The notes: a model not told the origin generated them from the letters alone. Positions 11,235 to 24,143 are shown, numbered from the stretch's first letter. The stretch: 64,000 bases of DNA from Toxoplasma gondii ME49 (GCF_000006565.2 NC_031480.1:3383529-3447528), one strand, 5' to 3'. Numbers and translations: made by a program.

Positions 11235-11876
11235 TCAGTCGTGATCCCTTGCCTGGTAAGTGGACAAGGTGCTCTGCGCCTTTGGCCCCTGTTGTGTGGG
11301 CCCTGACACAGGTACTGGCAAGACGAGTTGAGGGGTTTGGGGGACTCCACCTCGCGGACCAGTCATTAAGGGAGAGAACGTAGCAACGGTCTGGCTCACA
11401 AGGGTAGCAGAAACTGGCATCCGAGAGGGACCATATTGTGTTGGTTCGCTGATAGGTGGTTTAGGGACCGAGGAGTCACTGTCACGTGGATCCACGAGAC
11501 GACGGGGCCCCAGCTGCCCTTTCTGCTGTTGGTTGCTTCCTGTAATGCTTCGGATCACTCCCATAGGCCCTGCAGGAGCTGGAATTGGTGTCCATGCACC
11601 TACGTCGATGGCACGTTTCTCCAGTGCCTCTACGATGCTTCTCACTCTGCCTTCACCCTCCCTCAGAGGTCCGAATGTAGCTTCGGTGTCAAGAATCTGT
11701 GGTGAAGGTCTGGCAGGCGAGTCGGGACCAGATCTGCCATAATCTCTGCTTTTTCCTAAATTCTTATTTTCCTGAGAGGCTCTCACGGGGAATATGCCGC
11801 CGACAGAGAGCAGAACAAATACGGACCACAGCCCAAGGCGTTTGGCCACTTGCCTCAAACGGTTACTTCGTTCCAT
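11235..11876 (-). CDS. Secreted TgWIP paralogue, 213 aa, candidate effector
   Basis: A single-exon gene. The ATG at 11876 is chosen because it puts a basic stretch (MERSNRLRQVAKRLG) directly before the hydrophobic core of a signal peptide ending near VRA-S. The first 50 residues align with TgWIP: KRLxLxxVFxLxS, then VxAS, then G...SGP. The DNA over the signal peptide is also alike, supporting a tandem duplication. The rest has diverged. There is no Y-x-x-L/V/I motif: the stretch matching TgWIP SIYATL reads PVSATL. VATFSP at 164-169 fits the WIRS consensus. RRLVD at 125-129 fits both TEXEL (RRLxx) and PEXEL (RxLxD), the sites cut by ASP5/plasmepsin V-type proteases before export. Function unknown; a secreted protein acting in the vacuole or host cell is inferred. 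Confidence 0.72.
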   Translation of the reverse strand: MERSNRLRQVAKRLGLWSVFVLLSVGGIFPVRASQENKNLGKSRDYGRSGPDSPARPSPQILDTEATFGPLREGEGRVRSIVEALEKRAIDVGAWTPIPAPAGPMGVIRSITGSNQQQKGQLGPRRLVDPRDSDSSVPKPPISEPTQYGPSRMPVSATLVSQTVATFSPLMTGPRGGVPQTPQLVLPVPVSGPTQQGPKAQSTLSTYQARDHD

Positions 11877-14037
11877 GTTCGGGACTAATTGACCGGTGCA
11901 CGAAAAAAGCAAGACCCGACCATGTTTGACTCGTTGTTCTGCATTGACAAGTGCGAAGATGGGTCACTACAAGAACGGCATACTTGTCGCCATTGGTTAA
12001 CCAAAACAAATTACCTCTCACTTGCGCGCGATAAATGACCAAAATCAACTACTGCCAACATCTTACAAATCAAGGAAAGGACGTGCACAAAACCGTGGAT
12101 CCCCGATTCTGAACTGCGAAATTCCGTGACCGCTGGACGATTCACAAACGAATCCCTTTGTGCCTGTTCCCGGCCATCCGAGCTCAGCGACGACGGGAGT
12201 CAGCGCGGTCGGCTCACGTCTTTCGGCTGGCTAGGTGATGCGACGCCGAGATTTAACGTGCGTAGCGTTGACCTCCCTCATTCTTGTTTGTCCTCGGAGC
12301 AGCAAGCCCACGCTACATCCACACACCCAACCAACACAAGACGGTGTGCCTAACCCAGGGCCGTGGGGGGTACGACACATAAGGTAGCTATAAAAGGCCT
12401 TATGGTTCAAGCTTCTCTCAACGATTCTCGAATGCTTTGTTTGCATCCGTGTCAAAGATGACTACTGAGAGACATAGACTCGATAGGGGGCCGAGACGTG
12501 CAAGCCCCGCCTCACTCTCCATGCGAATACACTGCGTCTTGAAGCTATACAGTTTCAACATAGACTGGTGCCTTAGTGTTGGGTGCTGAATCACGCTAGG
12601 TTGCCTCAAGGCTTCACCCACTAGCTGGCTGACCGGTGTCAGCACATCAAAGGAAGTACCAAACGGGTAAATTCACCACGGCGGCTTCATCGCTACACAC
12701 GATTCGCTACCGAAAGTTGTTACGTTCAGCATTCCATCGATGCTGAACAAGTGTTCGCCACAGTAGAATCCCGCTTCAACAACACTTTTAACGCTAGAGC
12801 TCACGGTGAATTCTTGCCGTGTCTTGACACGTTCGGAGGTACCCCATTTCGGCTGCGGAAAAGCCGGATGCTTTTTGGCTGCCTTTCATCACAATGAGCT
12901 ATCAAAACTCCCGTTACGCGGTTTCCTGCTCGGTACCAAATCGTTTTTTCGGGCCTTTCGACGGCTGTTTCCGACGCACAACAGGGACGAGATCGGGTTC
13001 CATCCCGCGCGGCCACGTGTCCATACAACATTCTAAATAGAAAACGCCTCGCAATAACCTTCGTTTCTCGAACGCCTCACCTGCGCTAGAAATGGGCATA
13101 GCAACACTTTATTACAAGCATAGAATAGCTACGAGGTGGATGTCAAAAACCACACTAGTCGAAATAGACGCGAATGCATGTGCTCGTGGAACGTTGCTGC
13201 AAATGTGAACAGAAATGTGCGCAATAAACTACACACAGACACTGTTATAGTTTTATATACACACAGACGTTCGTCGGCTTGAAAAAGACGGGCGGCAGAC
13301 GCCCGCGATGATGGGATCCCGTAGAAGCAGAACTCGCTCCGCTTGAAATTTGGGTTGGTGTAACGGCGCACGAGTGACCGCTGATCCAGTCCTGGAATCA
13401 CGAGCTAACGTGCGTGCCAAGCTTGACAAAGGGAACTCTTCGTTTCCGCGCAACGACTTAGCCTTGGCGTGCCGCTATCACTCATCTCCCACAATTGTTT
13501 TTTCGTCTTTGCGTTTTTCTCTCCCACTTCGTGTCCACCACCCGTGGAAGATGCATACACGTCTCACGCGTCCATCGTTTTTTTCGGCTTTCTCAACTGC
13601 GTGTCCCTTGCGTGTAAAATCGTGTTCGGTCTTTACCCCACTGACATCCGGTACGACCTCTCGTGCATATCCGTCCCTGCTCTCGTTCCCCTCTTCTAAA
13701 TCCGTTTTGGTGTCTGCCTCGTGCCGTGTCATTGTTAGGTTTATTCCCGTTTCGAACCAGCATGCCAAGAGACTTCTGAACCTACAGTGATGGCCGAGAA
13801 ATGTAGTAGCAGTGCGACTACTCGCCGGGGCCACGAACTCTCGAATATGTTTCGGTATCCTTGCCCCTTGGTGGACTATGACATTTATGTTCCACAAGGA
13901 TGTACTAGGTCGTTTTACCCCTGATTGTTCCAAAATGTGTAGCTTGTGGCTGTTCGCGCCACCGCAATGTGTCTATTTCATTCCTTCTTTGTCTACCAGG
14001 CTTCCCTGTGTATCGGCTGCGTTGCTGAACCCTTCCG
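11877..14037. other. Flank between effector paralogue and ABC transporter
   Basis: Should contain the promoter of the effector paralogue (on its 3'-coordinate side) and the 3' UTR of the minus-strand ABC transporter. Overlapping open stretches around 13350-13930 on both strands (up to 151 codons) have no recognisable content, and I treat them as chance. Confidence 0.45.
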
Positions 14038-16990
14038 TCACGCTTCAAGGCCGATGCGCCTGTGCATGTACTTCAGACAGAAGAAAGACAGGACGCGGCA
14101 AACGCAGCCGAGCAGAGCAAGCATGCCAATGTAGAACCCAAGATCTGTCTTAGTGATGCCTCCGTAGGACTCGAGAAAGTCCTTGTTGGACGAATCACCC
14201 CATTTCTCGTCAGGCGGGAATTGATTGAGAGCTAGAGCCACATACGAATAGTGAATAGGCGACAGGTATTTCAGCCACCGGATGACCGCCTGTAGACAGC
14301 GTAGATAACAGATGATCACGAAACACACAGAAACGCGGAAATCGCAGGGACACGATACCCCAAAAGGCGAAACAAAAGTGTCACAGGATCCTTGCGACTG
14401 TGAGGCGCGGCACCATGAAAAAGGTTGCCACAACTATTCGAATGTACATGCCAGATCTGTAAACCTCGTACACAACACCTAATGAAAGGCAAGGACAAAT
14501 GGAGGGAAAAGCTCTTATTGCTTCAGCTACGTAGTATATCCCAGTACGAAAGGTTCAAAATAGCGTAGTGGAACAAGGTTTGAACTGTCCGTAGCAACCC
14601 AGAAAGTTACGTGTGTGCGGGTGGAAGTTTCTGCCGCGTCAGGAATCTCAATACTCCCGTATATTCACAGACACGAACATGTATATGCACATGAGCAACA
14701 CATGTTGGCGTATGCGTACGGTGCAAAATAGTCACGTTTTACAAGAATCAAACCGTATAGGGTTAGGAAGAAATATCGGACCTGGGAGTGCAGCACAGGG
14801 AAACAGCGGGATTGTGCGCTTGGCCGATATGGACTCGTCCTGAGTCTAACGCATGTGACTAGAATGGCGTGGTCGAAATCTAGTGACTAAATGCGTAATT
14901 ATTTGAGCATATAGTACGTTCTTCTTCACGATTCTTGAAGTGTTTCATCAGCTGGCGAGTGCATTGAAACAAGCGAGCCTTCTGATAGGATATGCGTGAC
15001 ACGACGTGATTCAATCATATGAACTTCTTGGACAACTCCTACTTTCCACACTTGACAAAAAACTGCAAAAGGACGAATCAAATTGGATGTCGCCAATGGG
15101 AGAAGCTGGGTGAAGAAGTCAACTTACGAGGAGAAAAAACGCCGACAAACAAGCAGGCAACGCATCGTCGAGAGTCACACGGGGACAGAGTGTCACCGTC
15201 GACACACTGCGACACGCTTTGATGCCTTACGCATTTACGAGGCACTGGAAGGAGGACACTCCAGCCAAAGAGGAGACAGTTAGTCCCAGTATCCGCCAGC
15301 AAGGGTGCAGCAACAAACTTACTGGAATGTCATCAGCGCGAATGTAGTAGCCCGTAACCAGGAGAAAAATGAGAAGAATGATGGGAGCGACGGCCTGGGC
15401 AACTGCAACCCGCGGCGCTGTGGAACGAGAGACAAGAAATGAGGTAGAGTTGCTTCTCAATACCAGGATCGGTATCGAAAAGGGGAACCGTGCGTTGTTT
15501 GCGAGACAGACTACATCGCTGGGGACAACTATACAGGCACCAAACGCACGAAGCATCCCTGTCCAAGAGAGTTCCGCCACATACACGACCTCAGTCTACC
15601 TCCTGGCTTTGTCTCCTCTCTTGATCGCTTCTCTTGAGGAAACACGGAGACGAGAGTCGAAGCCGAAAAAGCTAACTCCATGTAGCATACCCTAATGGAA
15701 TTTCTAGCAAATTATGCGATATTGAAAGCCATTCCATCCACAACCGGCGCGTCGTTAGTAGTTATATCATCTCTTAGGTTTAATCTAGGACCTCGATCTG
15801 AAATTCGAGTTTTCACTACATGAGAGCTAGTTTGTTCAACGACTCATTACCCTTTGTCTCATCACTTTCCAGGAAATCCTTCGTTCCAATTCCCTGCTTA
15901 CATGCGGCAGAAATCAAACCGAGGAGAGAGGTCGAGGCAAAGATCGACAACTGACCGATGACGAAATAGATGAAGAAGTGCGCGGCTCCTCTGTGCAAGC
16001 CTGGAAAACCAGCGATGCGAGACAGACAGGAAAACTGGACACCGCGAAGACGCCGACGGCCAAAGCATCTCGGGTAGGCGAGAAGCGATGGGGGCGAGAA
16101 GGCAGAAGAAGGCGCTGCCAACGACAACTCGAAAAAGACAACCGGCACTCGCACGATTGCTGCACACCATTGCCCCGCGGGACTGTTTAAAGGACAACTC
16201 AGAGTGTGGGACTTCGATGTCTCACGACACTGGGACGCTTCCATAAAGATAGAGGAGATGCGACGCAAAACAAAGACGCCCGGCACAGCATCAACGTAGA
16301 GGTGCCCAGACGGACATAAGTAACCACTGTTCGGTGTGTACCTAAGACAGAAATGACGAACAGAATAAACACAACAAAGCAGTGGCCTGGAGTCTGGAGG
16401 CAGCCATGGCCGCAGTGTGAGAAGAACAGACACCCGGCGAACGGTGGAGTGAAACGCACACACACCGGAACACAGCCATGAGAGTCAACAGAAACGAGAC
16501 GGCACGAGAGACCTAAAAAGACGATAAACCTTACCACACATCCCGTAGGCGACCAGCGTAACGCAGGTCAGCGGAAGGTGCTCGAAAGGCAGATTCGAGA
16601 GACACTTGGCGACGAAGTACGAGAAGGGGGTGTAGTTGCCATTTGCGGTGTCTCTGAAAATGAAAACCAAGAGGAAACAGAAGAACGAGCTCCCGTGGAA
16701 GAGAACTCGAAAGAACATGGAACGGAAAAGAGCCAATACACAGATGTATTCCAGAAAAAAAGGAACTGGTCGAAAACCAATGCTTGCGTGGAACATGCAG
16801 GCATCTACACCGTTTCAGTATTTCTTTTTTCACACAAGGAAGCATCAACGAGACGCCTTACTTCAGTCCCTCTCTGATTCGCACTGAAAGCGAGCCTAGA
16901 TGAACCCTGGACGTCATAACCGCTACATTCAAGCTGGTAGTCGGCCGTAGACACACAAATATATATATATATATATTTATACATATATGC

Positions 16991-17021
<31 letters not shown>

Positions 17022-20000
17022 TATATGTATACGTATATGTGCAAGGAATTTGGCCAGCTTTCCTACATGCATATGGACGACAAAAGACATCAGATTAGAG
17101 CTCGGTTGGCACATGGTATCAACCCTATTTCATTCGTCTCCGGCCAGAAATCAGAAGGCAAAAACGCACTGTCAGATCTATCCCTGGAGCCTCGTTTCCG
17201 CGTGAGAAACCCTTAAGAAAAAGGCCGGTAAACAAGAGAACAAGAATACCAAAGGGGTCAGAGAAAACACGGCCCGGTGACACGAAACGGAGACACAACG
17301 CATCTGAGACGAGAAAGAGGGACAGCAGGAGCAATGAAAACACGGGAGAAATCGCAAATCTCACGTAAACGGCAAACACAGAAAGACACAGATGAGTGTG
17401 AGGCAGAAACGCTGCAGATGGAGGCGACTGCAGAGAAAACTCGAGACAGCCGCAATGAAAGCGAACTCAGGCGTTGCCACTTTCTGGTCATCGACACCAA
17501 CATTCCCAGTTCTTGTCCACAAAACGATTCAACAACGTGTGGGTTCCTTCTCTTGTACAGCGCTCCCCTACCGCTCGGTGTAATTAGACATATCCCTGGA
17601 CGCTTCGATCAGACTCGTGCAGTGTTCCTTTTTGGTGTAGAATGCGTTTACCAATAAGAGAAAGGAGAGAGGACTGAGACTGAGTCCAGAGCACGACGTA
17701 TACGGAGATTGAGGAACGTTTACCTCTGTTAATGGACTAATTCGCTGCGCACAAGACAGAGTAACACTGCTTCTCACCTATTGAAGAGTTCACGATTCGT
17801 GCAGAACAGAACAAGGCAGTCAAGTGGGCCGAAGATAAGTTGAGACCCGAGGAAGAAGAGACACCCCAACATGTTCCTCGCCGAATCAATGGTCTGCCCC
17901 TGCCCAGGAATGTTGAAGAAAATCGCGCCTGATGGAACGGAGCCAGACACAAAGTCGAACATGATATACATAGAAAGATATACACAAATATACATATGTA
18001 CACATTTAGATACATATATATATATATATATATATGTCTTGGATGCGTGTATGCCAGCTGCTGGATGTCAATACAACATGCGAATTTCAGCTTTTTATGA
18101 AGTCTAAATGGAATACCAGGCTTGGTAGTGCTACCGTCAGCACAGACAATACAGTCCACCGACAGAGAACAGAAGCCCGAACAACGTACACAGCGGATGC
18201 AGAGGAACCATCAGACGCTCTTCTCCATGGCCGGAAAAGCAGAAGAACACTCACGCATGCAAAAACCCGTTTATGTTGATGAACACACTCGACGCTGAGG
18301 TCTGCCCAAAGACACAAACTCCATCAAATCATCGTTTGGTAACTCTCACAGATGTCACACTGCCATTTATGTATATATATGTCTATATATACAGGTGCAG
18401 CCTTTTCTTGCTAGTGTAATTAGAATGCCGCAGACCGCGCGTGCTCCTGTGTCATGCGCCCCTTTGAAGGCTAGGTTCACTTTTCGTTTCTTCGGAGCTT
18501 GCCAGGCGTGTCGGGCAGCGCGGACCTACCAAAGATTAAACCGAAGAGAATGTTCAGCGCGAGCTGAACAACAGAACTCATTGGATTCCTGACATGATTT
18601 AGAAAACCCATTTGAATGAGGACACAAATTTCCCGGCCCCAGTCGGACCTGAACAGAAACCAGAATCGGTCCGCAAGAAAGAGAAGTCCAGAGCAGCACA
18701 CTGATATCGACCGGGAAAAACAGACACTGTTCACTGTGTTTCCTTCTCCCTCGTCTCTATAGTGTGTTCATGTTCTCCTCTAGCATGTCCACATTCTCCA
18801 TCCCTGTCTCCTCTTTCATTTCCGTCGTCCCCTTCATCTCCTTCTCTTTGATCTCCCTGTCCTCTCCGCCTTTTGCTTCGTTTGCATGGCACCGTTGAAT
18901 CCACCCCCGCGTTTCGCTTACCACCGGCGCTGCGGAAGAAGTCGCTTGACGGCGGCAGCTCGTCCCGACGGCTTCACATGGTCTGGCGGGGCCGCTTGGA
19001 GACACTGAACGATCAGTTCCTCGACATGCGCTCTCTCTGGGCTCGCCGCATACGAGTCTGCTAGCCGCTTCACATCGTTCTCGTCGACAAGAACCCTGTG
19101 GAGTTCGCCCTGAGTCTCCTCGGCGTCCAGAAAGCCACTCGCGATTCGGGCCTCGCCCTGCAGCCGCGACTGCCTCGGCTTGTCCCTCGCGTCTCCCTGA
19201 CTCACCGCCGCTCGCGCCCCTCCCGCATCCTCGCCGTTCGCCTCCACGACCTCCGACGACGGCGCAGAAACGATCGGGACCACAGAGACGACCTTTCGGC
19301 CCTCCACAGATCCATCCTGAGCGCTTCCCCCAGGAGTGTCCGCTTCGTCGTTTCCGCGCCGCCGTCGCCCGCTCGCGCCCGACTCCTGGCCGTGGGAGCG
19401 ATGTCTCGCCAGGGGCGCCGGACTAGCCTCGTGACGCGGACCTGTCTCTTCCTCCTGATCTCCCGCCCTGCCCGCTGCCGCCCCCATGGGTCCCCCGCCG
19501 TCTCTCTCGGGTCGTTCGCGGGTCTCTTCGGCATCTGTCCCTGCGGCTGCGGTCGCCTGGGGCCTTTCCGCGCCCGGAGTGAAGCCGTCCGACGAGGCAC
19601 TGGGCTCCAAAAGCTCGCCGACCTGCCTCGGAGCTTCCTGGGGCTCCCCCAGGCCTCCGTGTCGCGAGCCCTCCCGCGTCGCGAGTGCGAGCCGCTGCAG
19701 CTCTTGCGTCTGGACCTTCTTCAACTCCGCCTCGAGGAGGGATTGAGCGCTCAGAGACCCCTCCGACTGGGGACAGGCGAGAGGGGTGTTCGCAGTAAGA
19801 GTTGTCACATTCAGGAGATCCAGAATGAAGTCAGCAGGATTGAACTGAGGCGGGCAGTGGAACCCGCGCTTGGCAAAGTAGGATACGCAGTGCCTGGCGG
19901 GGCCCTGGAACACTATGCGCCCCTCGAACATCAGGACCAAGCGATCAAACATCGCGAAGAGCTGCAGAGACAGAAGAAAAAAGGAAACGGTCTCTGCGGT

Positions 20001-23000
20001 AAGAGGCGAAAGACGAAGCGATCAAGGGGGAATGCATGAAGAGAGGGAAAAAGATTGAAAAAAACATCTAACAGCTTGCGAGATAAGGGGACAGCGCCAA
20101 AGACCAATGCAACGCCGGAAAACAGCGAGCCGTCTTTTGCACTGGACTGGGCACTGACCAAAGACATCACGTCTTCAACGGGGTGATCATAATCTAAGGG
20201 TGCTGAAGAACAGAAAGAACCACAAAAGGACTACGAAAAGAAGCAGGACGGAGACGAGAGCAACGATGGATTTGTAAACTACCTGACTACGGGGCTGGTG
20301 AATCGTGCAGAGAATAGTTCGGCCTCCATGGCGCGCGAGGCGAAGAAGCAGCTTCATGGTCTCGAACGCGAGTGCTGCATCAAGGCCGCTCGTTGGTTCA
20401 TCTGAGTGTCAATGCACAGAAACCCCGGGAAGGCGAGTTCAGCAGACCCCAGAGGAACCACAGACCCAGTGTCTGGACAGCTGAGAAGAGTGCAACATCC
20501 GCTTTCCTTATTCCCTCCTCAAGCAATCGGAGCAGAGGTAGCGGCCCTGCGAACGGGGGAAGACAGTCTTTAAGACAGCAGACAAAAACACAAACACGCA
20601 GATAAGACAGGAGTACAAAAGACTCATTTTACGCGTTGAAGTGATTACAACAACAAGCAAGGTACACACTCGTTTGAGACAACCCATCAAGAAACATCAT
20701 AGCCACATAAGGCGACAGAAAGATGCCTATACATCGAGAGAAATACACAGATATACAGATAGATGAATTAGACGAAGTCAGCAAAGGCAGAGGCGTCTAT
20801 CTGGGAAACAGCTGATGAGGGAATCGGATACAGGAGGATGCATGTGGGGGTGCAGAAGGTAGCTGCGCTGGGAGATGCGGCTCGGCAATTTGACGCACAG
20901 AAACTGGAACTGGAAAACGCTTTGTGAATGTTCCCCCCAGTTTTCGGAAAATGACGGTGATGTCGAAAGCGAGACGCACCAACTCAGATGCCACCAAGAC
21001 AGAACCCGATACGCCTGCTGAAATACTTATCACTACTGTAAAGAGCGTTTCTCAGACACGTTAATTCTCGTTCATGTGAGTGCATGTTGTTTTTTACCGT
21101 ATCCAAATATTGGGTTTGTGTATCCACGCGATGAAAAACAGATCCTGAGCTCAACAGACATTTCGTTTTCAAACGCTCACCAAGGAAAATGAGAGACGGA
21201 TTGTGAAGTAGCTCGACGGCAAGAGCGAGGCGTTTGATCTCTCCGCCACTGAGACCTTTCTTGGCGCTTCCGCCGACTCGGGTGAAACGGCTACCCCACA
21301 AGCCGAGCTCGCGCAGGACGACCTCCACCCTCTCTGCTCTCTCCTGCAGAAGTAAGAATCATGATCCGTATTTGATTCCCGTGACAACACAGAAGGTGAC
21401 GTTAAGAAGCGGCAGAAGCACAAGAGAAGGAAAGGTCGAGGACCCAACCTTTTATGCCAAGAAGGACCCCAAAGTACCCTGATTGTCTTTGTTATATTGA
21501 TACAGGCAGTGTGGTTAGTTCTAGTCCCTGACTTCCTTGCTATCCTGGAAGGCCATTCCCGCTACCTGTCCTCGGATCGTTTGAACTGAGTGTACACACA
21601 AGTATGAGAGGTGGGGGTCGCATGCAACATCCGAAAAGCCACGGGGATCCGGAAACCAAAAAGAGGCTGGAGAAGGTGGACACTCGAAGAGAGAGGGAAG
21701 GAACAGGGGAAGAAGCATGCGTTGCAACACGAACGGCACAGACGAGAGGAAGAGAGGACAACTAGAAGAGGCAAGGGAGACGGGGGAGACGACAAACAGA
21801 AGAGATGCGAATGCATGTGAGAGGCAATTCCACACACACATACACAAGAGGACGGCAGAAAGATAACATGAAAAAATACAGCACGGAAATCTGCCGCCTT
21901 ACTTCTTCCGTCGCGTCCCGCATCTTGAGACGAGAGAAAAAAGTGACGTACTCCTGAACTGTTAAGAGTTCGGGGACCATGTCTTTCTGAAGAAATCAAA
22001 CAGCCTCACAAGCTCCATCAAAATGCGTCCAAAGTCACTTTCTATTCTAGCATTTCGAACATAAAGAAGCAAGAAAGACGCAAGATGCCGCCGGGCGACA
22101 TCTCTTGAAAAGACAAAGCCTTGGTGGCTTTTGGCAGTGAATTATGCATATATGTTGTTCCAGAGCCAGATATTCACAGGTATCCTATTGTATACACTTC
22201 CATACATTTATACAATTATATTCGTGAGTCTACAATTACATGATCAGACAGAACGCGGCGCTCAACGCCCCCACTACATGGTTTCCCCTTGCCTGCATGA
22301 CGTAAGTTGCAATTGAGGACAGAGGCTCTCCAGGCTGGAGACCGAGGTAGAGAAGCGATCCGTCTTGGACGACGCGAGACGAGGGAGGGGACCGTCCTGG
22401 AGACAATCGCAGACAGACCTAACAATGCAGAATAGTTTGAAGATGAAGTAGCTTATACCGAAGAGGAAACACAAATAGAAGATGATGCACATGAAGAAAA
22501 ATGAGGAAGAAACCTGGCGACAGCAGACGGCATGGAAAGGGAGGGCCAGTTCACAGGCATAGAGCACAGAAACAGAAGAAGACGAGATGGACATCAGAGG
22601 ATGCAGGAGAATAACGACAGCAATGACAGACACGAATGGAGACACACACGAAATGGCAGAAAAAGATAAAGAAGAAAAAACCTTAAAGGTGACCAACGTT
22701 GAGGGCGTGGTGGAAGAAGAGAGCAACTCGGTAAGTAGGATGCAGGGAAGTGAAGGGAAAAACAACAAGGGCTCTCCTTTTTAGAGTGCACGCATGACCG
22801 ACGAAGTAGAAAGAAGACGACGGAACATTCAAAAACGAAACTACAGCTGAGCCTTAGCTGTATGCAGGCCCTCTCTTCTGTCCTGCTTGCTTTTTCTAAC
22901 TTTCGCTTTCTCTTTTTCCCGGCTCGCCTTTTCCCTCCAACTCGGACGTACTATGCGCTTCTCGCTTCTTCAGGTCGATGTTCTTTGTTGGCTGTGTCCA

Positions 23001-23801
23001 CGAATCCTCTGTCCTTCCCATATCCTTCTTTACCTTCCTTTCATTTCCGTCTGTGCCGTATCCTCATTTCCGTCTGTGCCGTATCCTCCTTTCCATCCCC
23101 CCTTTCTTTCTCTCACCGCCTTCTGTCACCCTTTTTCAGCTCACTGCGTTCGGTACGCTCTGTCCTTGTCGTGGCTGTGTGTGAGTGTGTGTGACCTCAC
23201 CGGCGAATGCGTTGAGGAGCGTCGTTTTTCCTGAGCCGCTGGGACCCATGATGACGAGCATTTCTCCAGGTCTCGCGCAGAGATTGATGTCTTTGAGAAT
23301 AATTTTCAAAGGCCCCTCCGTTTCCGTCTCGCCGTCGGCGCTCCTCTCTTCGGGCGTTCGGTTTTCCGTGGCACAGTCTCCGATGTGCTGGTCTTCTGAA
23401 CCTTTCTCGATATCCAAGGCACCGTGCGCCGGGGAGTCTGCGCGGCCTCCTTTGCTTCGCCACGAATTTGCGCTCTCGGGTCTTCTGAGAGCGCTCGGCG
23501 CCGCGAACGGCTCGTTTTCGTCGCTCGGCTTGTTCGCATCCTCTGCTTTGCTACTCTGCTTCTTTCGAGGGAGACACGGGGAGGCACACTGGGTGCAGGG
23601 GATCTGCGGCTTCATCCGAACGGCGTAGGAAAAGCCGCGCGCAACAAGCGTGATGGGACGAGCAGGCGTCACATGCAAACCCCCCGCCGGAGAGAACAGC
23701 GAGGAAGAGCCGCCCTCGCGACTCGGCGAGGAAGAACCAGTTCGCTTCTCTCGAGCGTCTTTGCTGCTGCGAAAGACATCGCGTCTGCGCAGAAAGTCCA
23801 T
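14038..23801 (-). CDS. ABCG/White-family half ABC transporter, 981 aa, 12 exons
   Basis: ATP-driven membrane exporter of the G subfamily, with nucleotide-binding domain (NBD) before membrane domain; usually works as a dimer on lipids, sterols or drugs. Substrate unknown. Exons in order: 23801-23201, 22396-22293, 21986-21903, 21343-21181, 20401-20283, 19961-18922, 18648-18530, 17928-17778, 16653-16535, 16000-15902, 15417-15323, 14289-14038; total 2946 bases. Seen: Walker A GPSGSGKT (186-193), Q-loop VMQKD (235), LSGGE (294-298), Walker B LIFLDE (314-319), H-loop His352 in TIHQPRS. After the NBD comes a Glu/Ala/Arg-rich linker (about 412-650), much longer than in typical ABCGs. Six hydrophobic segments follow in residues 705-980. 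The intron after exon 2 has a GC donor (CAG|GCAAGG); the other donors are GT. The N-terminal 100 residues are low-complexity. An upstream 5' UTR intron is possible. Confidence 0.9.
16958..17040. repeat. (TA)n microsatellite
   Basis: Two TA runs separated by short TTTATACATATATGC-like interruptions, inside intron 8 of the ABC transporter gene (between its exons at 17928-17778 and 16653-16535). Confidence 0.9.
18011..18036. repeat. (TA)n microsatellite
   Basis: Short TA run within intron 7 of the ABC transporter gene, just upstream (in transcription) of the exon starting at 17928. Confidence 0.88.
23041..23086. repeat. Two perfect 23-base tandem copies
   Basis: The 23-base unit beginning TCATTTCCGTCTGTGCC occurs twice head to tail with no mismatch, inside intron 1 of the ABC transporter about 115 bases past its donor. 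On the coding strand it is purine-rich. Probably a recent slippage duplication. Confidence 0.85.
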
Positions 23802-24143
23802 CTTTATCAGGCCGCGAGCTCACCAACGGTGAAATGAGGGAGGCAGACGCGGAACGCAGAGTCGGGAGCTTGTCCGAGGAGGAAGCAGAAGAGCGTGAGG
23901 ACAACACCTAGCGAGGTGCAGATTCTTTTGAGGGGAGAAAGAGGCAGTAGCAGAGAAGTCGCAGACGGACGACGGTGCAGACGACGAAGGCAAGCAGCAG
24001 GCGACGGGAAGACGAATGAAAGGGGAGAAAGAAAAATGAACGTCCACACGGAGAGAAAACCCAATCGGGTTTCCTGCCTTCCACGGGGAGCAACGCTTCC
24101 CCGAATCACTCGCGTTTTCAAGCCGTTCAGACGCATGACATGG

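Noticed and set aside
19098..20039. 313-codon open frame on the plus strand
   Set aside because: Exactly antisense to the large linker exon of the ABC transporter; GC-rich, low-complexity coding DNA often leaves the opposite strand open. The minus-strand reading has clear domain continuity.
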